DNA of 64,000 bases. It comes from Methyloversatilis sp. RAC08 (GTDB taxonomy: Bacteria > Pseudomonadota > Gammaproteobacteria > Burkholderiales > Rhodocyclaceae). Shown here one piece after another: positions 1 through 11,651 of the stretch (position 1 is its first letter; every line of letters starts with the position of its first letter). The stretch spans positions 558,001-622,000 of the forward strand of contig NZ_CP016448.1 in the NCBI RefSeq assembly GCF_001713355.1, given 5' to 3'. The notes under the pieces were generated by a model, which had not been told where the DNA came from, ran no database searches, and saw only the letters and a program-made list of their open reading frames with translations. The translations under genes were made by a program, and so were the position numbers.

Positions 1-501
1 CCAGCCGAAGTCGCAGAAGATGGTTTTCATCGCCACCCGCAGGCCTGACTGGTTCGGGTAGTAACTGCGCCAGGTCGGCGGCGAGCTTTCGATCAGTTCG
101 GTCGAAATGGCCGGCCGGACGAAGATGAAGTCGTTGTGGAAATACTGTCGGTGCAGGATTTTGGTCGTGACCGAATTGAAGAAGGTTTCGGCCAGTTCGG
201 GCTGCTGGTGATTCACGAGCAGCCCGATGTACAGCAGCTTGGCCTGCTGCCAGGTGTTGTCGTCCAGCGAATCGGCATGAAACTCGTTATGCAGCCGATC
301 GACGCACTCGCGCACACGGTCGTCGTAATACTGGATGCGCTCGCGGATGCAGCGGTGCTGACCCTGCCAGTCCGCCTGTTCGAAGCGCTCCTTGGCATTG
401 CCGCTGACCATGCGGAAAAGGCGATAGTGCTTGTCGAAGCCGTCGATCAGCGCCTGCGCAATGGCCTGGGCGACCCGGTTCTGGCCTGCCGGAAGATTCA
501 T
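1..501 (-). CDS. aceK: Isocitrate dehydrogenase kinase/phosphatase (partial, N-terminal part)
   Basis: Reverse-strand reading frame of 167 codons that runs off the left edge; it begins MNLPAGQNRVAQAIAQAL and contains the stretches YHNDFIFVRPAIS and YYPNQSGLRVAMKTIFCDFGW-like typical of AceK N-terminal regions. AceK is normally about 570-600 aa, so roughly the first 30 percent is present and the kinase domain lies outside the window. The enzyme reversibly phosphorylates isocitrate dehydrogenase to divert isocitrate into the glyoxylate bypass. It is divergent from icd, its substrate's gene, and aceA and aceB follow within 10 kb, which supports the call. The ATG at 501 is the only start near the first conserved residues. 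Confidence 0.9.
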   Translation of the reverse strand, partial: MNLPAGQNRVAQAIAQALIDGFDKHYRLFRMVSGNAKERFEQADWQGQHRCIRERIQYYDDRVRECVDRLHNEFHADSLDDNTWQQAKLLYIGLLVNHQQPELAETFFNSVTTKILHRQYFHNDFIFVRPAISTELIESSPPTWRSYYPNQSGLRVAMKTIFCDFGW

Positions 502-699
502 GTGCTGTCCGCCCTGTCTGTGAAGGTCTGGATTCTATTGCGGGAGGCCGCCTGACGGGCACCCGCGCCGCACAATCGCGCCCGGCAGTCGCAGCAGGTG
601 TCGCATCAAATCGCGATTGGGGGATAATCGCGCTGGCCCGCTGGCGGCAACCCCGCCGCAGGGACTATAACCAGACAACACACCAAGGAGCTGGATGGC

Positions 700-1944
<1,245 letters not shown>

Positions 1945-1986
1945 TCCGGCACATACCGCGCGCCCGAAACGAAGCATCGGGTGCGC

Positions 1987-2041
1987 GGCAGTACAAAACA
2001 AAAAACCCGGTCCTGGACCGGGTTTTTTGTTTTGTACTGCC
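1987..2041. terminator. Bidirectional terminator between icd and the cold-shock gene
   Basis: A perfect 27-bp inverted repeat around a single-base centre (1987-2013 against 2015-2041). The core is CCCGGTCC/GGACCGGG flanked by A-run and T-run, so each strand shows a GC stem followed by U-rich sequence. It lies between convergent genes and should stop transcription from both. Confidence 0.95.
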
Positions 2042-2051
2042 TGTCGGGCGA

Positions 2052-2255
2052 TCAAGCCGCCTGGATGTTCGCCGCCTGTTTGCCTTTCGGGCCTTGCGTC
2101 ACTTCAAAACTCACTTTCTGACCTTCCTTGAGCGTCTTGAAGCCTCCCATCTGAATCGCGGAAAAATGCGCGAACAGATCTTCGCTGCCGTCGTCGGGCG
2201 TGATGAAGCCGTAACCTTTGGAATCGTTGAACCACTTCACAGTGCCAGTTGCCAT
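2052..2255 (-). CDS. Cold-shock domain protein (CspA family)
   Basis: 67-aa single cold-shock domain protein. RNP1-like motif KGYGFI and RNP2-like motif DLFAHFSAI are both present after the [11 protein letters not shown] start. Such proteins bind single-stranded RNA and DNA and act as RNA chaperones. The frame is open further upstream, but the ATG at 2255 gives the family-standard N-terminus and is preceded by a GGAGAGGAAG ribosome site. The roughly 380-bp gap upstream would accommodate a long 5' leader, a common feature of csp genes; that part is inference. Confidence 0.95.
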   Translation of the reverse strand: MATGTVKWFNDSKGYGFITPDDGSEDLFAHFSAIQMGGFKTLKEGQKVSFEVTQGPKGKQAANIQAA

Positions 2256-2638
2256 TGCTGTCTTCCTCTCCGCTGCTCGAATGACCCGAAATCCCCGTTG
2301 TGTGTGCACTTCAAGTTCTGATGCTCTGACTCCGGGAACTACCGACCCTGCGGGAACTCCGCAACGGACTGAGAATCCGATCACGCAAGAGCTTGAACCA
2401 AGTACAAATCGGCATTTAGCCCAGATGTCCTGAACGGTCAAGACGTTTCCATTGTGCAGTACGGCACATCACCATGGCCACTATACGAGCCCGTTACGCG
2501 ATGAAGGCCTGTCACATGTTCAGTCCGGAATGAGCGCCTGCCGGGCGGATCGGGTGGATGTCGACGGCCCGGAAAAGACCCCTGAAAGCCGTAGAATTCC
2601 CGTGTTGCAGAGCGGTTGATTGTGATTAGAATGAGGCC
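2256..2638. other. Intergenic region between the csp gene and clpS
   Basis: 383 bp with no convincing coding sequence. It must hold the divergent promoters: the csp leader on the reverse strand and the clpS promoter near 2605-2632. No clear terminator or structured RNA was recognised by eye. Confidence 0.5.
2605..2632 (+). promoter_or_regulatory. Candidate sigma70 promoter of clpSA
   Basis: TTGCAG (2605-2610) and TAGAAT (2627-2632) are separated by 16 bp. The expected start of transcription would fall at or next to the clpS ATG at 2639, implying a very short or absent leader. Read by eye only. Confidence 0.35.
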
Positions 2639-2947
<309 letters not shown>

Positions 2948-2948
2948 A

Positions 2949-5219
2949 ATGATCGCGCAGGAGTTGGAAGTCAGTCTTCACATGGCATTCGTCGAAGCAC
3001 GGCAGAAGCGCCATGAATTCATCACGGTCGAGCACCTGCTGCTCGCGCTGCTCGACAATCCTTCAGCCGCAGAGGTGCTACGTGCGTGTGCCGTCAATAT
3101 TGACGACCTGCGCAAGGAGTTGTCTGCTTTCATCAACGAGCACACGCCCGTGGTCGATGGCAGCGAAGAAATCGACACGCAGCCGACGCTAGGATTCCAG
3201 CGCGTGATCCAGCGCGCCATCCTGCACGTACAGTCGTCGGGCAAGAAGGAAGTCACCGGCGCCAACGTGCTCGTCGCGATCTTCGGCGAGAAGGATTCGC
3301 ACGCGGTGTACTTCCTGCAGCGTCAGGGCGTCACGCGGCTCGATATCGTCAATTTCATTTCGCATGGCATCACCAAGTCGGCACAGCCCGCTGCCGCGAA
3401 CAAACCCGAGGCCGAGCAGTCCGAGCAGGAGCCGGAAGGCAGCCAGGCAGGCGGTGCGCTCGACAGCTTCACGCAGAACCTGAACGCACAGGCGCTGATG
3501 GGCAAGATCGACCCTCTGATCGGTCGCGATGACGAACTCGAACGCGTCATTCAGACGCTGTGCCGCCGACGCAAGAACAACCCGCTGCTGGTGGGCGAAG
3601 CCGGCGTCGGCAAGACCGCCATCGCGGAGGGTCTCGCGCGCCGCATCATCGAAGGCCGAGTTCCCGACATTCTTGCCGACGCAACGATCTATGCGCTCGA
3701 CATGGGTGCGCTGCTCGCCGGAACCAAGTACCGCGGCGACTTCGAACAGCGTCTGAAGTCGGTGCTGAAGCAGCTGCTCGACAACGCGAACGCGATCCTG
3801 TTCATCGACGAGATCCACACGCTGATCGGTGCAGGCGCAGCCTCCGGCGGTACGCTTGATGCGTCCAACCTGTTGAAGCCGGCACTGTCTTCCGGGCAGC
3901 TGAAGTGCATCGGTGCGACGACCTACACCGAGTACCGCGGCGTGTTCGAAAAGGATCACGCCCTATCGCGCCGGTTCCAGAAGATCGACGTCAATGAACC
4001 GAGCGTCCAGGAAACCGTGTCGATCCTGAAGGGCCTGAAATCACGCTTCGAACAGCATCACGGCGTCAAGTATTCGTCGACGGCACTGTCGTCGGCGGCA
4101 GAACTGTCGGCCCGGTACATCAACGACCGTCACCTGCCCGACAAGGCGATCGACGTGATCGATGAAGCAGGTGCCGCCCAGCGCGTGCTGCCCAAGTCGA
4201 AGCAGAAGAAGGTCATCGGCAAGACCGAGATCGAAGAAATCGTCGCGAAGATTGCGCGCGTTCCTTCGCAGCACGTGTCCAACGACGATCGCTCCGCGCT
4301 GCGCAACCTCGACCGCGATCTGCGGAATGTGGTGTTCGGTCAGGAGAAGGCCATCGACGCACTGGCGACCGCGATCAAGATGTCGAGATCCGGTCTGGGC
4401 AATCCGCAGAAGCCGATCGGCAGTTTCCTGTTCAGCGGCCCGACCGGCGTCGGCAAGACGGAAGTTGCGCGTCAGCTGGCCTACTGCATGGGCATCGAAC
4501 TGGTGCGTTTCGACATGTCCGAATACATGGAACGCCACGCAGTCAGCCGGCTGATCGGTGCTCCCCCGGGCTATGTCGGCTTCGACCAGGGCGGCCTGCT
4601 GACCGAGGCGGTGACCAAGAAGCCGCATTGCGTACTGCTGCTCGACGAGATCGAGAAGGCGCACCCGGACATCTACAACATCCTGCTGCAGGTGATGGAC
4701 CACGGTACGCTGACCGACAACAACGGGCGCCAGGCTGACTTCCGCAATGTGGTCATCATCATGACGACCAACGCCGGCCAGGAAACACTGCAGAAATCGG
4801 TGATCGGCTTTACCGACGACCGCAAGCCGGGCGACGAAATGGTCGATATCAAGCGCCTGTTTACGCCAGAGTTCCGCAACCGTCTTGATGCCATCATTTC
4901 CTTCAAGCCACTCGATCACGAAATCATCCTGCGCGTGGTCGACAAGTTCCTGATGCAACTGGAAGGTCAGCTGCAGGAGAAGAAGGTCGAGGTGGTTTTC
5001 TCGGACACGCTGCGTTCCTGGCTCGCCGAGTCCGGATTCGACCCGCTGATGGGTGCGCGCCCGATGGCACGCCTGATTCAGGACACGATCCGCTCGGCAC
5101 TGGCCGACGAGTTGCTGTTTGGCCGCCTGACCAATGGCGGCAAGGTGACCATCGACATCGATGCCGACAAGAAGGTAAAGCTGGTATTCGACGAAGAGGA
5201 AGCCGTAGCACCGGCGTAG
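2949..5219 (+). CDS. clpA: ATP-dependent Clp protease ATP-binding subunit ClpA
   Basis: 756 aa, matching E. coli ClpA (758). It is the AAA+ unfoldase that feeds ClpP. An N-domain is followed by two AAA modules: Walker [10 protein letters not shown] and Walker [10 protein letters not shown] in the first, GPTGVGKTE and [11 protein letters not shown] in the second. The start [14 protein letters not shown] at 2949 is the family N-terminus; the frame extends 17 codons further up into clpS but that extension is not conserved. It is co-transcribed with clpS and ends at a GC-rich hairpin with a T-run. Confidence 0.97.
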   Translation: MIAQELEVSLHMAFVEARQKRHEFITVEHLLLALLDNPSAAEVLRACAVNIDDLRKELSAFINEHTPVVDGSEEIDTQPTLGFQRVIQRAILHVQSSGKKEVTGANVLVAIFGEKDSHAVYFLQRQGVTRLDIVNFISHGITKSAQPAAANKPEAEQSEQEPEGSQAGGALDSFTQNLNAQALMGKIDPLIGRDDELERVIQTLCRRRKNNPLLVGEAGVGKTAIAEGLARRIIEGRVPDILADATIYALDMGALLAGTKYRGDFEQRLKSVLKQLLDNANAILFIDEIHTLIGAGAASGGTLDASNLLKPALSSGQLKCIGATTYTEYRGVFEKDHALSRRFQKIDVNEPSVQETVSILKGLKSRFEQHHGVKYSSTALSSAAELSARYINDRHLPDKAIDVIDEAGAAQRVLPKSKQKKVIGKTEIEEIVAKIARVPSQHVSNDDRSALRNLDRDLRNVVFGQEKAIDALATAIKMSRSGLGNPQKPIGSFLFSGPTGVGKTEVARQLAYCMGIELVRFDMSEYMERHAVSRLIGAPPGYVGFDQGGLLTEAVTKKPHCVLLLDEIEKAHPDIYNILLQVMDHGTLTDNNGRQADFRNVVIIMTTNAGQETLQKSVIGFTDDRKPGDEMVDIKRLFTPEFRNRLDAIISFKPLDHEIILRVVDKFLMQLEGQLQEKKVEVVFSDTLRSWLAESGFDPLMGARPMARLIQDTIRSALADELLFGRLTNGGKVTIDIDADKKVKLVFDEEEAVAPA

Positions 5220-5235
5220 TGCCGGGAGTTACAGC

Positions 5236-5265
5236 AGAGGCGGCCCGCGGGCCGCCTCTTTTTTT
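5236..5265 (+). terminator. Rho-independent terminator after clpA
   Basis: The stem AGAGGCGGCCCG/CGGGCCGCCTCT is followed by a run of T residues, 17 nt after the clpA stop codon. Confidence 0.9.
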
Positions 5266-5334
5266 GCCCCGGCTTTCTTGCTCCATTTTTCTTGCACCGA
5301 CTTCAACCGTGTTTCCAATGGGAAAGGACACAGC

Positions 5335-5814
5335 ATGACGATTCAGACAGCAGATCTGTGCGACCAATTCGAAGCCGACCTGCGCATCTGCGCGCCCATG
5401 TTCCGCAGCTTCGGCGGGCACAGCGCCTTCGGTGGTCCGATCAGCACCTTGAAGCTGTTCGAAGACAACGGGCTGGTGCGCAAGGCACTCGAGACACCTG
5501 GCAACGGCAAGGTGCTTGTGGTCGATGGCGGCGGATCGATGCGCCGGGCGCTGGTCGGCGACCAGATCGCTGCGCTGGCAGTGAAAAACGGTTGGGCAGG
5601 TATCGTCGTCTATGGCTGCATCCGCGACTCGGCCGCCATTTCGCAGATGACCATCGGGGTGATGGCGCTCGGCACCCATCCGCTCAAAACCGTGAAACGC
5701 AATGAAGGCCAGAGCGACATCACGGTCAGCTTCGGCGGCATCGACTTCGTCCCCGGACATTATCTGTATGCGGACGGAGACGGCATCATCGTGAGTGCGC
5801 GCGCACTGATCTGA
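5335..5814 (+). CDS. rraA: RraA-family protein (ribonuclease E activity regulator / HMG aldolase-like)
   Basis: 159 aa from the ATG at 5335. The fold family contains both the RNase E inhibitor RraA and 4-hydroxy-4-methyl-2-oxoglutarate aldolases. The sequence [32 protein letters not shown] and [14 protein letters not shown] carries the conserved G-x-x-R-D type motif (here GCIRDS) shared by both. Sequence alone does not separate the two functions; the aldolase activity requires a divalent metal. An upstream in-frame start exists but the family N-terminus begins at [10 protein letters not shown]. It stands alone between the clpA terminator and the AT-rich aceA leader. Confidence 0.85.
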   Translation: MTIQTADLCDQFEADLRICAPMFRSFGGHSAFGGPISTLKLFEDNGLVRKALETPGNGKVLVVDGGGSMRRALVGDQIAALAVKNGWAGIVVYGCIRDSAAISQMTIGVMALGTHPLKTVKRNEGQSDITVSFGGIDFVPGHYLYADGDGIIVSARALI

Positions 5815-6223
5815 AGTAAATCCGTGTATCGCAGCGCACCAAAATTCGAGCGCTTTCCGGGTTTATTTCACACCTTGTTGTCGATTAAAATACCAAGCAA
5901 CTGTTTTTAAAAAGAAAAATATTTCTTATATCTTATAGAAGACCTCTTGTTGCTTTGCCCAAGGATCTTTATACTTCGCTTGTCACGATCGTCGCCTGAT
6001 ACTGCTGTCAGTCGGTTTCCGGATGCCCGGCCTGCATGTCACCACCCATGACTTCATGCCAACGCCGATTTCGTGGTTCGGCCCGCACCAGCACTCGATG
6101 GCCGAAAGGATGTCCGGACAACGCAACCGGACAGGGGCGTCAAGCCGCTTCAGATTCAGATGCAGGCCGCGCAGCGCGCACACGCTGAGCGACCGTTTTT
6201 TGTTTTTTCTCCGAGGATGAGCA
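5815..6223 (+). other. AT-rich upstream region of aceA
   Basis: 409 bp without a gene. The 5870-5960 part is markedly AT-rich (A-runs and TTATATCTTATAG-like sequence) compared with its surroundings, as expected for a regulated promoter or upstream element of aceA. No specific operator could be assigned. Confidence 0.45.
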
Positions 6224-7522
6224 ATGAGCACGAAAGATCAGGAAATCGCCAAGATTCAGAAGGATTGGGACGAGAACCCCCGCTGGAAGGGCATCAAGCG
6301 CGGCTACACCGCAGCCGACGTCTACCGCCTGCGCGGTTCGTTCCCGGTCGAGTACTCGCTGGCCCGCCGCGGCGCTGAAAAGCTGTGGGATCTGGTTCAC
6401 AACGAGCCGTTCGTCAACTGCCTCGGCGCACTGACCGGCGGTCAGGCCATGCAGCAGGTGAAGGCCGGCGTGAAGGCGATCTACCTGTCGGGCTGGCAAG
6501 TTGCCGCGGACAACAATTCGTACGAAGCGATGTACCCGGACCAGTCGCTGTACCCGGTTGATTCGGTGCCGACGGTCGTCAGCCGCATCAACAACAGCTT
6601 CAAGCGCGCTGATGAAATCCAGCACGCCAAGGGCATCTACGAAGGCGACAAGGGCTACATCGACTACTTCGCGCCCATCGTGGCAGACGCAGAAGCCGGT
6701 TTCGGCGGCGTGCTCAATGCACACGAACTGATGAAGGCGATGATCCGCGCCGGCGCCGGTGGCGTGCATTTCGAAGACCAGCTGGCGTCCGTGAAGAAGT
6801 GCGGCCACATGGGTGGCAAGGTGCTCGTGCCGACGCAGGAAGCCGTTCAGAAGCTGATTGCGGCCCGTCTGGCTGCCGACGTCTACGGCGTACCGACCCT
6901 GATTCTGGCCCGTACCGACGCGGAAGCGGCTGACCTGCTGACCAGCGACTGCGACGCCAACGACAAGCCCTTCGTCACCGGCGAGCGCACGGCCGAAGGC
7001 TTCTACAAGACCAACAAGGGTCTGGATCAGGCCATCTCGCGCGGTCTGGCCTATGCGCCCTACGCCGATCTGATCTGGTGCGAAACCGGCACGCCGGACC
7101 TGGCATTCGCCAAGGCTTTTGCCGATGCGATCCACGCCAAGTTCCCGGGCAAGCTGCTGGCGTACAACTGCTCGCCGTCGTTCAACTGGAAGAAGAACCT
7201 GGACGATGCGACCATCGCCAAGTTCCAGCGCGAACTGGGCGCCATGGGCTACAAGTACCAGTTCATCACGCTCGCCGGCATCCACAACATGTGGTACCAC
7301 ATGTTCGATCTGGCGCAGGACTACGTCGCCCGCGGCATGTCTGCCTACGTCGAAAAGGTGCAGGAGCCGGAATTCGCGGCCCGCGACCGCGGCTACACCT
7401 TCGTGTCGCACCAGCAGGAAGTCGGCACCGGCTACTTTGACGATGTGACCACCACGATCCAGGGTGGCGCTTCGTCGGTGACCGCGCTGACCGGCTCGAC
7501 CGAAGAAGAACAGTTCCACTGA
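6224..7522 (+). CDS. aceA: Isocitrate lyase
   Basis: 432 aa. Cleaves isocitrate to succinate and glyoxylate, the first step of the glyoxylate bypass used for growth on acetate and other C2 compounds. The catalytic loop KKCGHMGG with nucleophile Cys193 is intact, as are the substrate-binding stretch [11 protein letters not shown], the metal-site region [13 protein letters not shown], and YNCSPSFNW. Length fits the shorter E. coli-type enzymes (434). A LysR regulator gene lies between it and aceB. It ends before a strong terminator. Confidence 0.97.
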   Translation: MSTKDQEIAKIQKDWDENPRWKGIKRGYTAADVYRLRGSFPVEYSLARRGAEKLWDLVHNEPFVNCLGALTGGQAMQQVKAGVKAIYLSGWQVAADNNSYEAMYPDQSLYPVDSVPTVVSRINNSFKRADEIQHAKGIYEGDKGYIDYFAPIVADAEAGFGGVLNAHELMKAMIRAGAGGVHFEDQLASVKKCGHMGGKVLVPTQEAVQKLIAARLAADVYGVPTLILARTDAEAADLLTSDCDANDKPFVTGERTAEGFYKTNKGLDQAISRGLAYAPYADLIWCETGTPDLAFAKAFADAIHAKFPGKLLAYNCSPSFNWKKNLDDATIAKFQRELGAMGYKYQFITLAGIHNMWYHMFDLAQDYVARGMSAYVEKVQEPEFAARDRGYTFVSHQQEVGTGYFDDVTTTIQGGASSVTALTGSTEEEQFH

Positions 7523-7550
7523 GTTAGTCCCCCGCGCAAGCGGAATGAAA

Positions 7551-7584
7551 AAGCCGCCGGATTTGCATCCGGCGGCTTTTTTTT
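7551..7584. terminator. Terminator after aceA
   Basis: The hairpin AAGCCGCCGGAT/ATCCGGCGGCTT is followed by a T-run, 28 nt after the aceA stop. The A-run on the other side may let it serve the convergent lysR gene as well. Confidence 0.92.
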
Positions 7585-7613
7585 CGCATGCTTTCACCGA
7601 AGATTACCCGCGA

Positions 7614-8564
7614 CTACTCTTCGTCACCCGACTGAGGCAATTCGGGCATGTGAGTCCCGCCGGATTCCCAGTAAGCCAGATCGCCATACGTCAGCTTCAG
7701 CAGATCCACGAACAGCCGGACACGCAGCGGCAGATGACGGCGCTGCGGAAACAGCGCAAAGATGCCCATCGGCGGTGCCGCGAAGTCGTGCAGCACCTCC
7801 ATCAGCGCACCGGAAGCCAGATCCTCGCGCACCTCCCAGTACGAACGCCAGGCCAGTCCGAGTCCGCTCACCGCCCAGTCGCGCAGCACGGCCCCGTCAT
7901 TGCATTCGACCAGATGCGTGATGCGCAATGTCAGCGGCTCGCCATGAGCCATGAAATTCCAGCCACGCGACTGCGCACGGTTCGGTCCGAGCCCCAGGCA
8001 GCGGTGCTGCAGAAGGTCGTAAGGATGACCGGGCTTGCCAAACCGCTGCAGGTATTCCGGGCTCGCGACAACGACGCGACGCGTCTCGCCCAATTTGATA
8101 CTGATCATGCTGGAATCCGGAAGGCTGCCGATCCGGACTGCGCAGTCCACGTTCTCGTTCACCAGGTCGACCATCCGATCGGTCAGATCCAGCGAAATCT
8201 TGACCTCCGGATTGAGGCCCATGAAGCGCTTCACCAGCGGCGCGACATGACGGCGACCGAAGCCGGCAGGTGCGCTGACGCGCAGCAGTCCCGTGGCACG
8301 CGCCCCACCGGCGCCGACAGCAGCATCGGCGCTGGCCATCTCGTTCAGGATGCGCTGGCAATCTTCGAGGTAGGCCGTGCCCTCATGGGTCAGCGTGAGC
8401 TTGCGGGTCGTGCGCAGCATCAATTTCACGCCCAGCCGCTCTTCCAGCGAGTCGATTCGCCTTCCGATCACGGCCGGCTGCACCCCTTCAAGCTTGGCTA
8501 CTGCAGACAGGCTGCCCTGGGCAGCAACCGAAACGAAGGATTCAATCTCTTTGAAGCGGTCCAT
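7614..8564 (-). CDS. LysR-family transcriptional regulator (between aceA and aceB)
   Basis: 316 aa. An N-terminal winged helix-turn-helix (residues 1-60, FKEIESFVSVAAQGSLSAVA, with RRIDSLEERLGVKLM) is followed by a LysR substrate-binding domain. The GLLRVSAPAGFGRRH and GSLPDSSMIS stretches resemble the CrgA/DmlR-like subgroup. It lies convergent to aceA and divergent from aceB. A role in controlling the glyoxylate bypass is plausible from location only; the effector is unknown. A short palindrome directly upstream could be its own operator. Confidence 0.85.
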   Translation of the reverse strand: MDRFKEIESFVSVAAQGSLSAVAKLEGVQPAVIGRRIDSLEERLGVKLMLRTTRKLTLTHEGTAYLEDCQRILNEMASADAAVGAGGARATGLLRVSAPAGFGRRHVAPLVKRFMGLNPEVKISLDLTDRMVDLVNENVDCAVRIGSLPDSSMISIKLGETRRVVVASPEYLQRFGKPGHPYDLLQHRCLGLGPNRAQSRGWNFMAHGEPLTLRITHLVECNDGAVLRDWAVSGLGLAWRSYWEVREDLASGALMEVLHDFAAPPMGIFALFPQRRHLPLRVRLFVDLLKLTYGDLAYWESGGTHMPELPQSGDEE

Positions 8565-8570
8565 TTTGTA

Positions 8571-8583
8571 CTTTTAGTAAAAG
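8571..8583. promoter_or_regulatory. Palindrome upstream of the lysR gene
   Basis: CTTTTA-G-TAAAAG is a perfect 6-bp inverted repeat centred 13 bp before the lysR ATG. It is flanked by two near copies of TGTACTT (about 8567 and 8589). It sits in the 300-bp divergent region with aceB and could be a LysR or other regulator site. Confidence 0.35.
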
Positions 8584-8864
8584 ATAAATGTACTTAAGCG
8601 GAGCTTAACTATTGCATAAGGAAAGTCTAGTATTTGTGCAGATGCAGCAATTCACACCGGGCACAAGCCGGTCTGATGCATCGGACGTTAGACCTCGGTC
8701 CTCCCGTCTGCAGATGGCGCAACCCGACTTCTGCGGCACATCCTTCCGGCGACGGCACCACCGCTGATCGGCTGGATGTGAGGGACGGCCACCTCTGGTC
8801 CGGAGCACGTAGCACTTCCGCTCACGTCACACCGGCTCGCGAACTGCCATCGGAGCGCACGCTT

Positions 8865-10490
8865 ATGACTATTGCTGAATCGACCCAGAAGCTCGACCGC
8901 ACAGCGGAACTGCCGGAAGGCGTGATCATCACCGCGCCGGTCAGCGCCGAGTACCGCGAAATCCTGACGCACGAAGCCCTCGCGCTGCTCGCGAAGCTGC
9001 ACCGTCAGTTCGAGCCTCGTCGTCGCGAAGCGCTCGCCGCGCGTGTCAAGCGCGCTGCCGAACTCGACGCCGGCATGCCGATGGACTTCCTGCCCGACAC
9101 GCTGCATATCCGCGAAGGCAACTGGAAGATTGCACCGCTGCCCCCGGCGCTCCAGCGCCGACGCATTGAGATCACCGGGCCGACCGAGCGCAAGATGGTG
9201 ATCAACGCGCTGAATGCCGGCGCCGACAGCTACATGAGCGATTTCGAAGATTCGAATTCGCCGTCGTGGGACAACCAGATCACCGGACAGATCAATCTGC
9301 GCGACGCCATCCGCCGCACCATCAGCGTCGAGAAGGACGGCAAGACCTACGCGCTGAACGATGAAGTGGCCGTGCTCCAGGTGCGTCCGCGCGGCTGGCA
9401 CCTCGACGAGAAACATGTGCTGATCGATGGTCAGCGCGTGTCCGGCGGCCTGTTCGATTTCACGCTCTACTTCTTCCACAACGCGAAGGAATTGATCGCT
9501 CGTGGCGCTGGCCCCTTCTTCTATCTGCCGAAGCTGCAGAGCCACCGCGAGGCGCGGCTGTGGAACGACGTGTTCGTCGCTGCCCAGGAGGCCCTCGGCA
9601 TCCCGCGCGGCACGATCAAGGCCACGGTGCTGATCGAAACGCTGCATGCCGCGTTCGAAATGGACGAAATCCTTTACGAACTGCGCGATCACAGTGCAGG
9701 CCTGAATGCCGGCCGCTGGGATTACATCTTTTCCTGCATCAAGGCCATGCGCAACAACCGCGACTTCTGTCTGGCTGACCGCAGCAAGATCCTGATGACA
9801 GTGCCGTTCATGCGCGCGTACGCGCTGTCGCTGATCAAGACCTGCCACAGGCGCGGCGCACCGGCGATCGGCGGCATGAGCGCGCTGATCCCGAACAAGA
9901 AGGATCCGGACGCGAACGAAAAGGCGCTTGCCGGCATCCGCGCCGACAAGCATCGCGATGTGACCGATGGCTACGACGGCGGCTGGGTGGCACACCCGGG
10001 TCTGGTCGCACCGGCGCTGGCGGAATTCGTCGCCGTGCTGGGCGACCGCCCGAACCAGTTCGACAAGCAGCTTCCGGACGTCAATTACGGCGCCGCCGAC
10101 CTGCTCGACTTCCGTCCCGAAGGCCCGATCACGGAAACCGGCCTGCGTACCAACATCAATGTCGGCATTCACTATCTGGGCGCCTGGATGGATGGCAACG
10201 GGTGCGTGCCCATCCACGGTCTGATGGAAGATGCCGCAACGGCCGAAATCAGCCGGGCTCAAGTGTGGTCCTGGATCCGCAGCCCCAAGGGCATTCTGGA
10301 CGACGGTCGCAAGGTCACGGCAGACATGGTGCGGGCGCTGATCCCGCAGGAACTGGACAAGATCAAGGCGCTGCTTGGCGCCGGCTACAAGGACACCTAC
10401 ATGCGCGCCGCCAACCTGTTTGGCGACATGTGCGTGGCCACCGAACTGGCCGACTTTCTGACGCTGCCGGCTTACGAACGCATGGAGTAA
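8865..10490 (+). CDS. aceB: Malate synthase A
   Basis: 541 aa from the ATG at 8865 (E. coli AceB is 533). Condenses glyoxylate with acetyl-CoA to malate. Visible catalytic elements are the RPRGWHL arginine region, the SDFEDSNSPSWDN acidic motif, YLPKLQSHREARLW, VLIETLHAAFEMDEI, and GRWDYIFS. The frame is open about 77 codons further upstream, but that extension is not family-like; GGAG at 8852 supports the chosen start. Together with aceA it completes the glyoxylate bypass. The two genes are separated by a lysR gene rather than forming a single operon. Confidence 0.96.
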   Translation: MTIAESTQKLDRTAELPEGVIITAPVSAEYREILTHEALALLAKLHRQFEPRRREALAARVKRAAELDAGMPMDFLPDTLHIREGNWKIAPLPPALQRRRIEITGPTERKMVINALNAGADSYMSDFEDSNSPSWDNQITGQINLRDAIRRTISVEKDGKTYALNDEVAVLQVRPRGWHLDEKHVLIDGQRVSGGLFDFTLYFFHNAKELIARGAGPFFYLPKLQSHREARLWNDVFVAAQEALGIPRGTIKATVLIETLHAAFEMDEILYELRDHSAGLNAGRWDYIFSCIKAMRNNRDFCLADRSKILMTVPFMRAYALSLIKTCHRRGAPAIGGMSALIPNKKDPDANEKALAGIRADKHRDVTDGYDGGWVAHPGLVAPALAEFVAVLGDRPNQFDKQLPDVNYGAADLLDFRPEGPITETGLRTNINVGIHYLGAWMDGNGCVPIHGLMEDAATAEISRAQVWSWIRSPKGILDDGRKVTADMVRALIPQELDKIKALLGAGYKDTYMRAANLFGDMCVATELADFLTLPAYERME

Positions 10491-10514
10491 GCCTTACCCA
10501 CCGCAGCATCACTG

Positions 10515-10542
10515 ACGGCACCCCACAAGGGTGCCGTTTTTC
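10515..10542 (+). terminator. Terminator after aceB
   Basis: The stem ACGGCACCC/GGGTGCCGT with a short loop is followed by T residues, about 25 nt after the aceB stop codon. Confidence 0.9.
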
Positions 10543-10576
10543 TTTTCGCCCGACTCTCGCCGGGAGCGGAAACAGA

Positions 10577-10602
10577 AAAGGCCCGGAAACCGGGCCTTTT
10601 TG
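10577..10602. terminator. Second hairpin terminator between aceB and the cytochrome gene
   Basis: AAAAGGCCCGG-AAA-CCGGGCCTTTTT is a symmetric stem with A and T runs on both sides. It lies 27 nt past the stop of the reverse-strand cytochrome gene, so it probably serves that gene. Confidence 0.85.
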
Positions 10603-10628
10603 CATTCGTTCAGTGCGTCTGTGCGCAC

Positions 10629-11012
10629 TTACTCCATCGGGAAAACCTTGCCCGGGGCGATCTTGCCATCGGAACGACCCTTGAGGTAGGCGTACAGGCT
10701 GTCGGCCTTCTCGCCCTTCAGGAAGGGGTGCGGCGGCATGCCGCGATCAGCATGCGAACCTTCAACCACAATCTGGAGAAACTCTTCCTTCGGGACCTTC
10801 TTCAGGCTTTCGATCAGCGACGGACCGACCATGCCTTCCTGGTTGGCACCGTGACAGCGCTCACACGCCGCGGCACGCCAGGTACGCCAGCCGGTCATCG
10901 TCTTGGCGTCAACCTTGTTGCCTTCGGCAACGGTATAGGGGGCTGCGTCCTGCGCCATGGCTGTAGCCGCCATTGCAGCGAGCACGATGCCTACCAATTG
11001 TTTGCGAATCAC
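10629..11012 (-). CDS. Small periplasmic c-type cytochrome
   Basis: 127 aa from the GTG at 11012. An Sec signal peptide (residues 1-20, ending AMAQ) precedes one haem site CERCH with distal Met candidates (GMVGPS, GMPPHP). The body ending LYAYLKGRSDGKI resembles cytochromes that accept electrons from PQQ-dependent alcohol dehydrogenases; that link is inference. The start codon is non-ATG: an upstream TTG at 11018 sits only 2 nt from the AGGAG, while the GTG has the normal 8-nt spacing. A close paralogue anchored as a lipoprotein is encoded at 55765-56304. Confidence 0.8.
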   Translation of the reverse strand: MIRKQLVGIVLAAMAATAMAQDAAPYTVAEGNKVDAKTMTGWRTWRAAACERCHGANQEGMVGPSLIESLKKVPKEEFLQIVVEGSHADRGMPPHPFLKGEKADSLYAYLKGRSDGKIAPGKVFPME

Positions 11013-11194
11013 GATCAACTCTCCTCGAATAATGGGTGATGGTGCAGTTGGAAAAACGAATGCTCAGGCCAAAAGGATTACATGACCTGCGATAAACAAG
11101 AGATAAGTATCTGCTTATGGCTTTAACCCATCGAACTTATAATGTTATCGCGTGACTCCCGTTAAAAAAAGGGATGGCACAAACTTTCAAATAA

Positions 11195-11644
11195 TCAAAG
11201 GCTTCCGGTCGAACCGAAGCCACCTTCACCGCGCGATGACGCATCGAACGTGTCGACACGGCGCAGCTCCACCTGTACGACCGGTACAACCACGAGCTGT
11301 GCAATACGTTCCATCGGTTGAAGGACAAACGCCGTGTCACCCCGGTTCCACAGCGACACGAAAATCTGTCCCTGGTAGTCGGAATCGATCAGCCCGACCA
11401 GATTGCCCAGCACGATGCCGTGCTTGTGGCCCAGACCGGAACGCGGCAGCACGATTGCCGCCAGGCCGGGATCGGCCAGATGAATGGCGATGCCGCTCGG
11501 CACGAGCAGCGTGTCGCCCGGATTGACGGTGGTCGTCGCCTCGATGCAGGCACGCAGATCGAGGCCGGCCGAGCCGGCCGTCGCATAAGCCGGCAGGGCA
11601 TCGTTCAGGCGTGGGTCAAGAATCTTGTAGTCGAGCACGGACAT
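11195..11644 (-). CDS. dut: dUTP diphosphatase
   Basis: 149 aa, normal for the trimeric enzyme that hydrolyses dUTP to dUMP and keeps uracil out of DNA. The five motifs are visible: [38 protein letters not shown] and the C-terminal [10 protein letters not shown]. It follows coaBC with a 7-nt gap on the reverse strand, the arrangement found in E. coli (dfp-dut), so the two are likely co-transcribed. Confidence 0.96.
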   Translation of the reverse strand: MSVLDYKILDPRLNDALPAYATAGSAGLDLRACIEATTTVNPGDTLLVPSGIAIHLADPGLAAIVLPRSGLGHKHGIVLGNLVGLIDSDYQGQIFVSLWNRGDTAFVLQPMERIAQLVVVPVVQVELRRVDTFDASSRGEGGFGSTGSL

Positions 11645-11651
11645 TGCGGGT

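Noticed and set aside
6140-7597. Reverse-strand frame of 485 codons across aceA
   Set aside because: Shadow of isocitrate lyase; no family signal.
8688-10262. Reverse-strand frame of 524 codons across aceB
   Set aside because: Shadow of malate synthase on the opposite strand.
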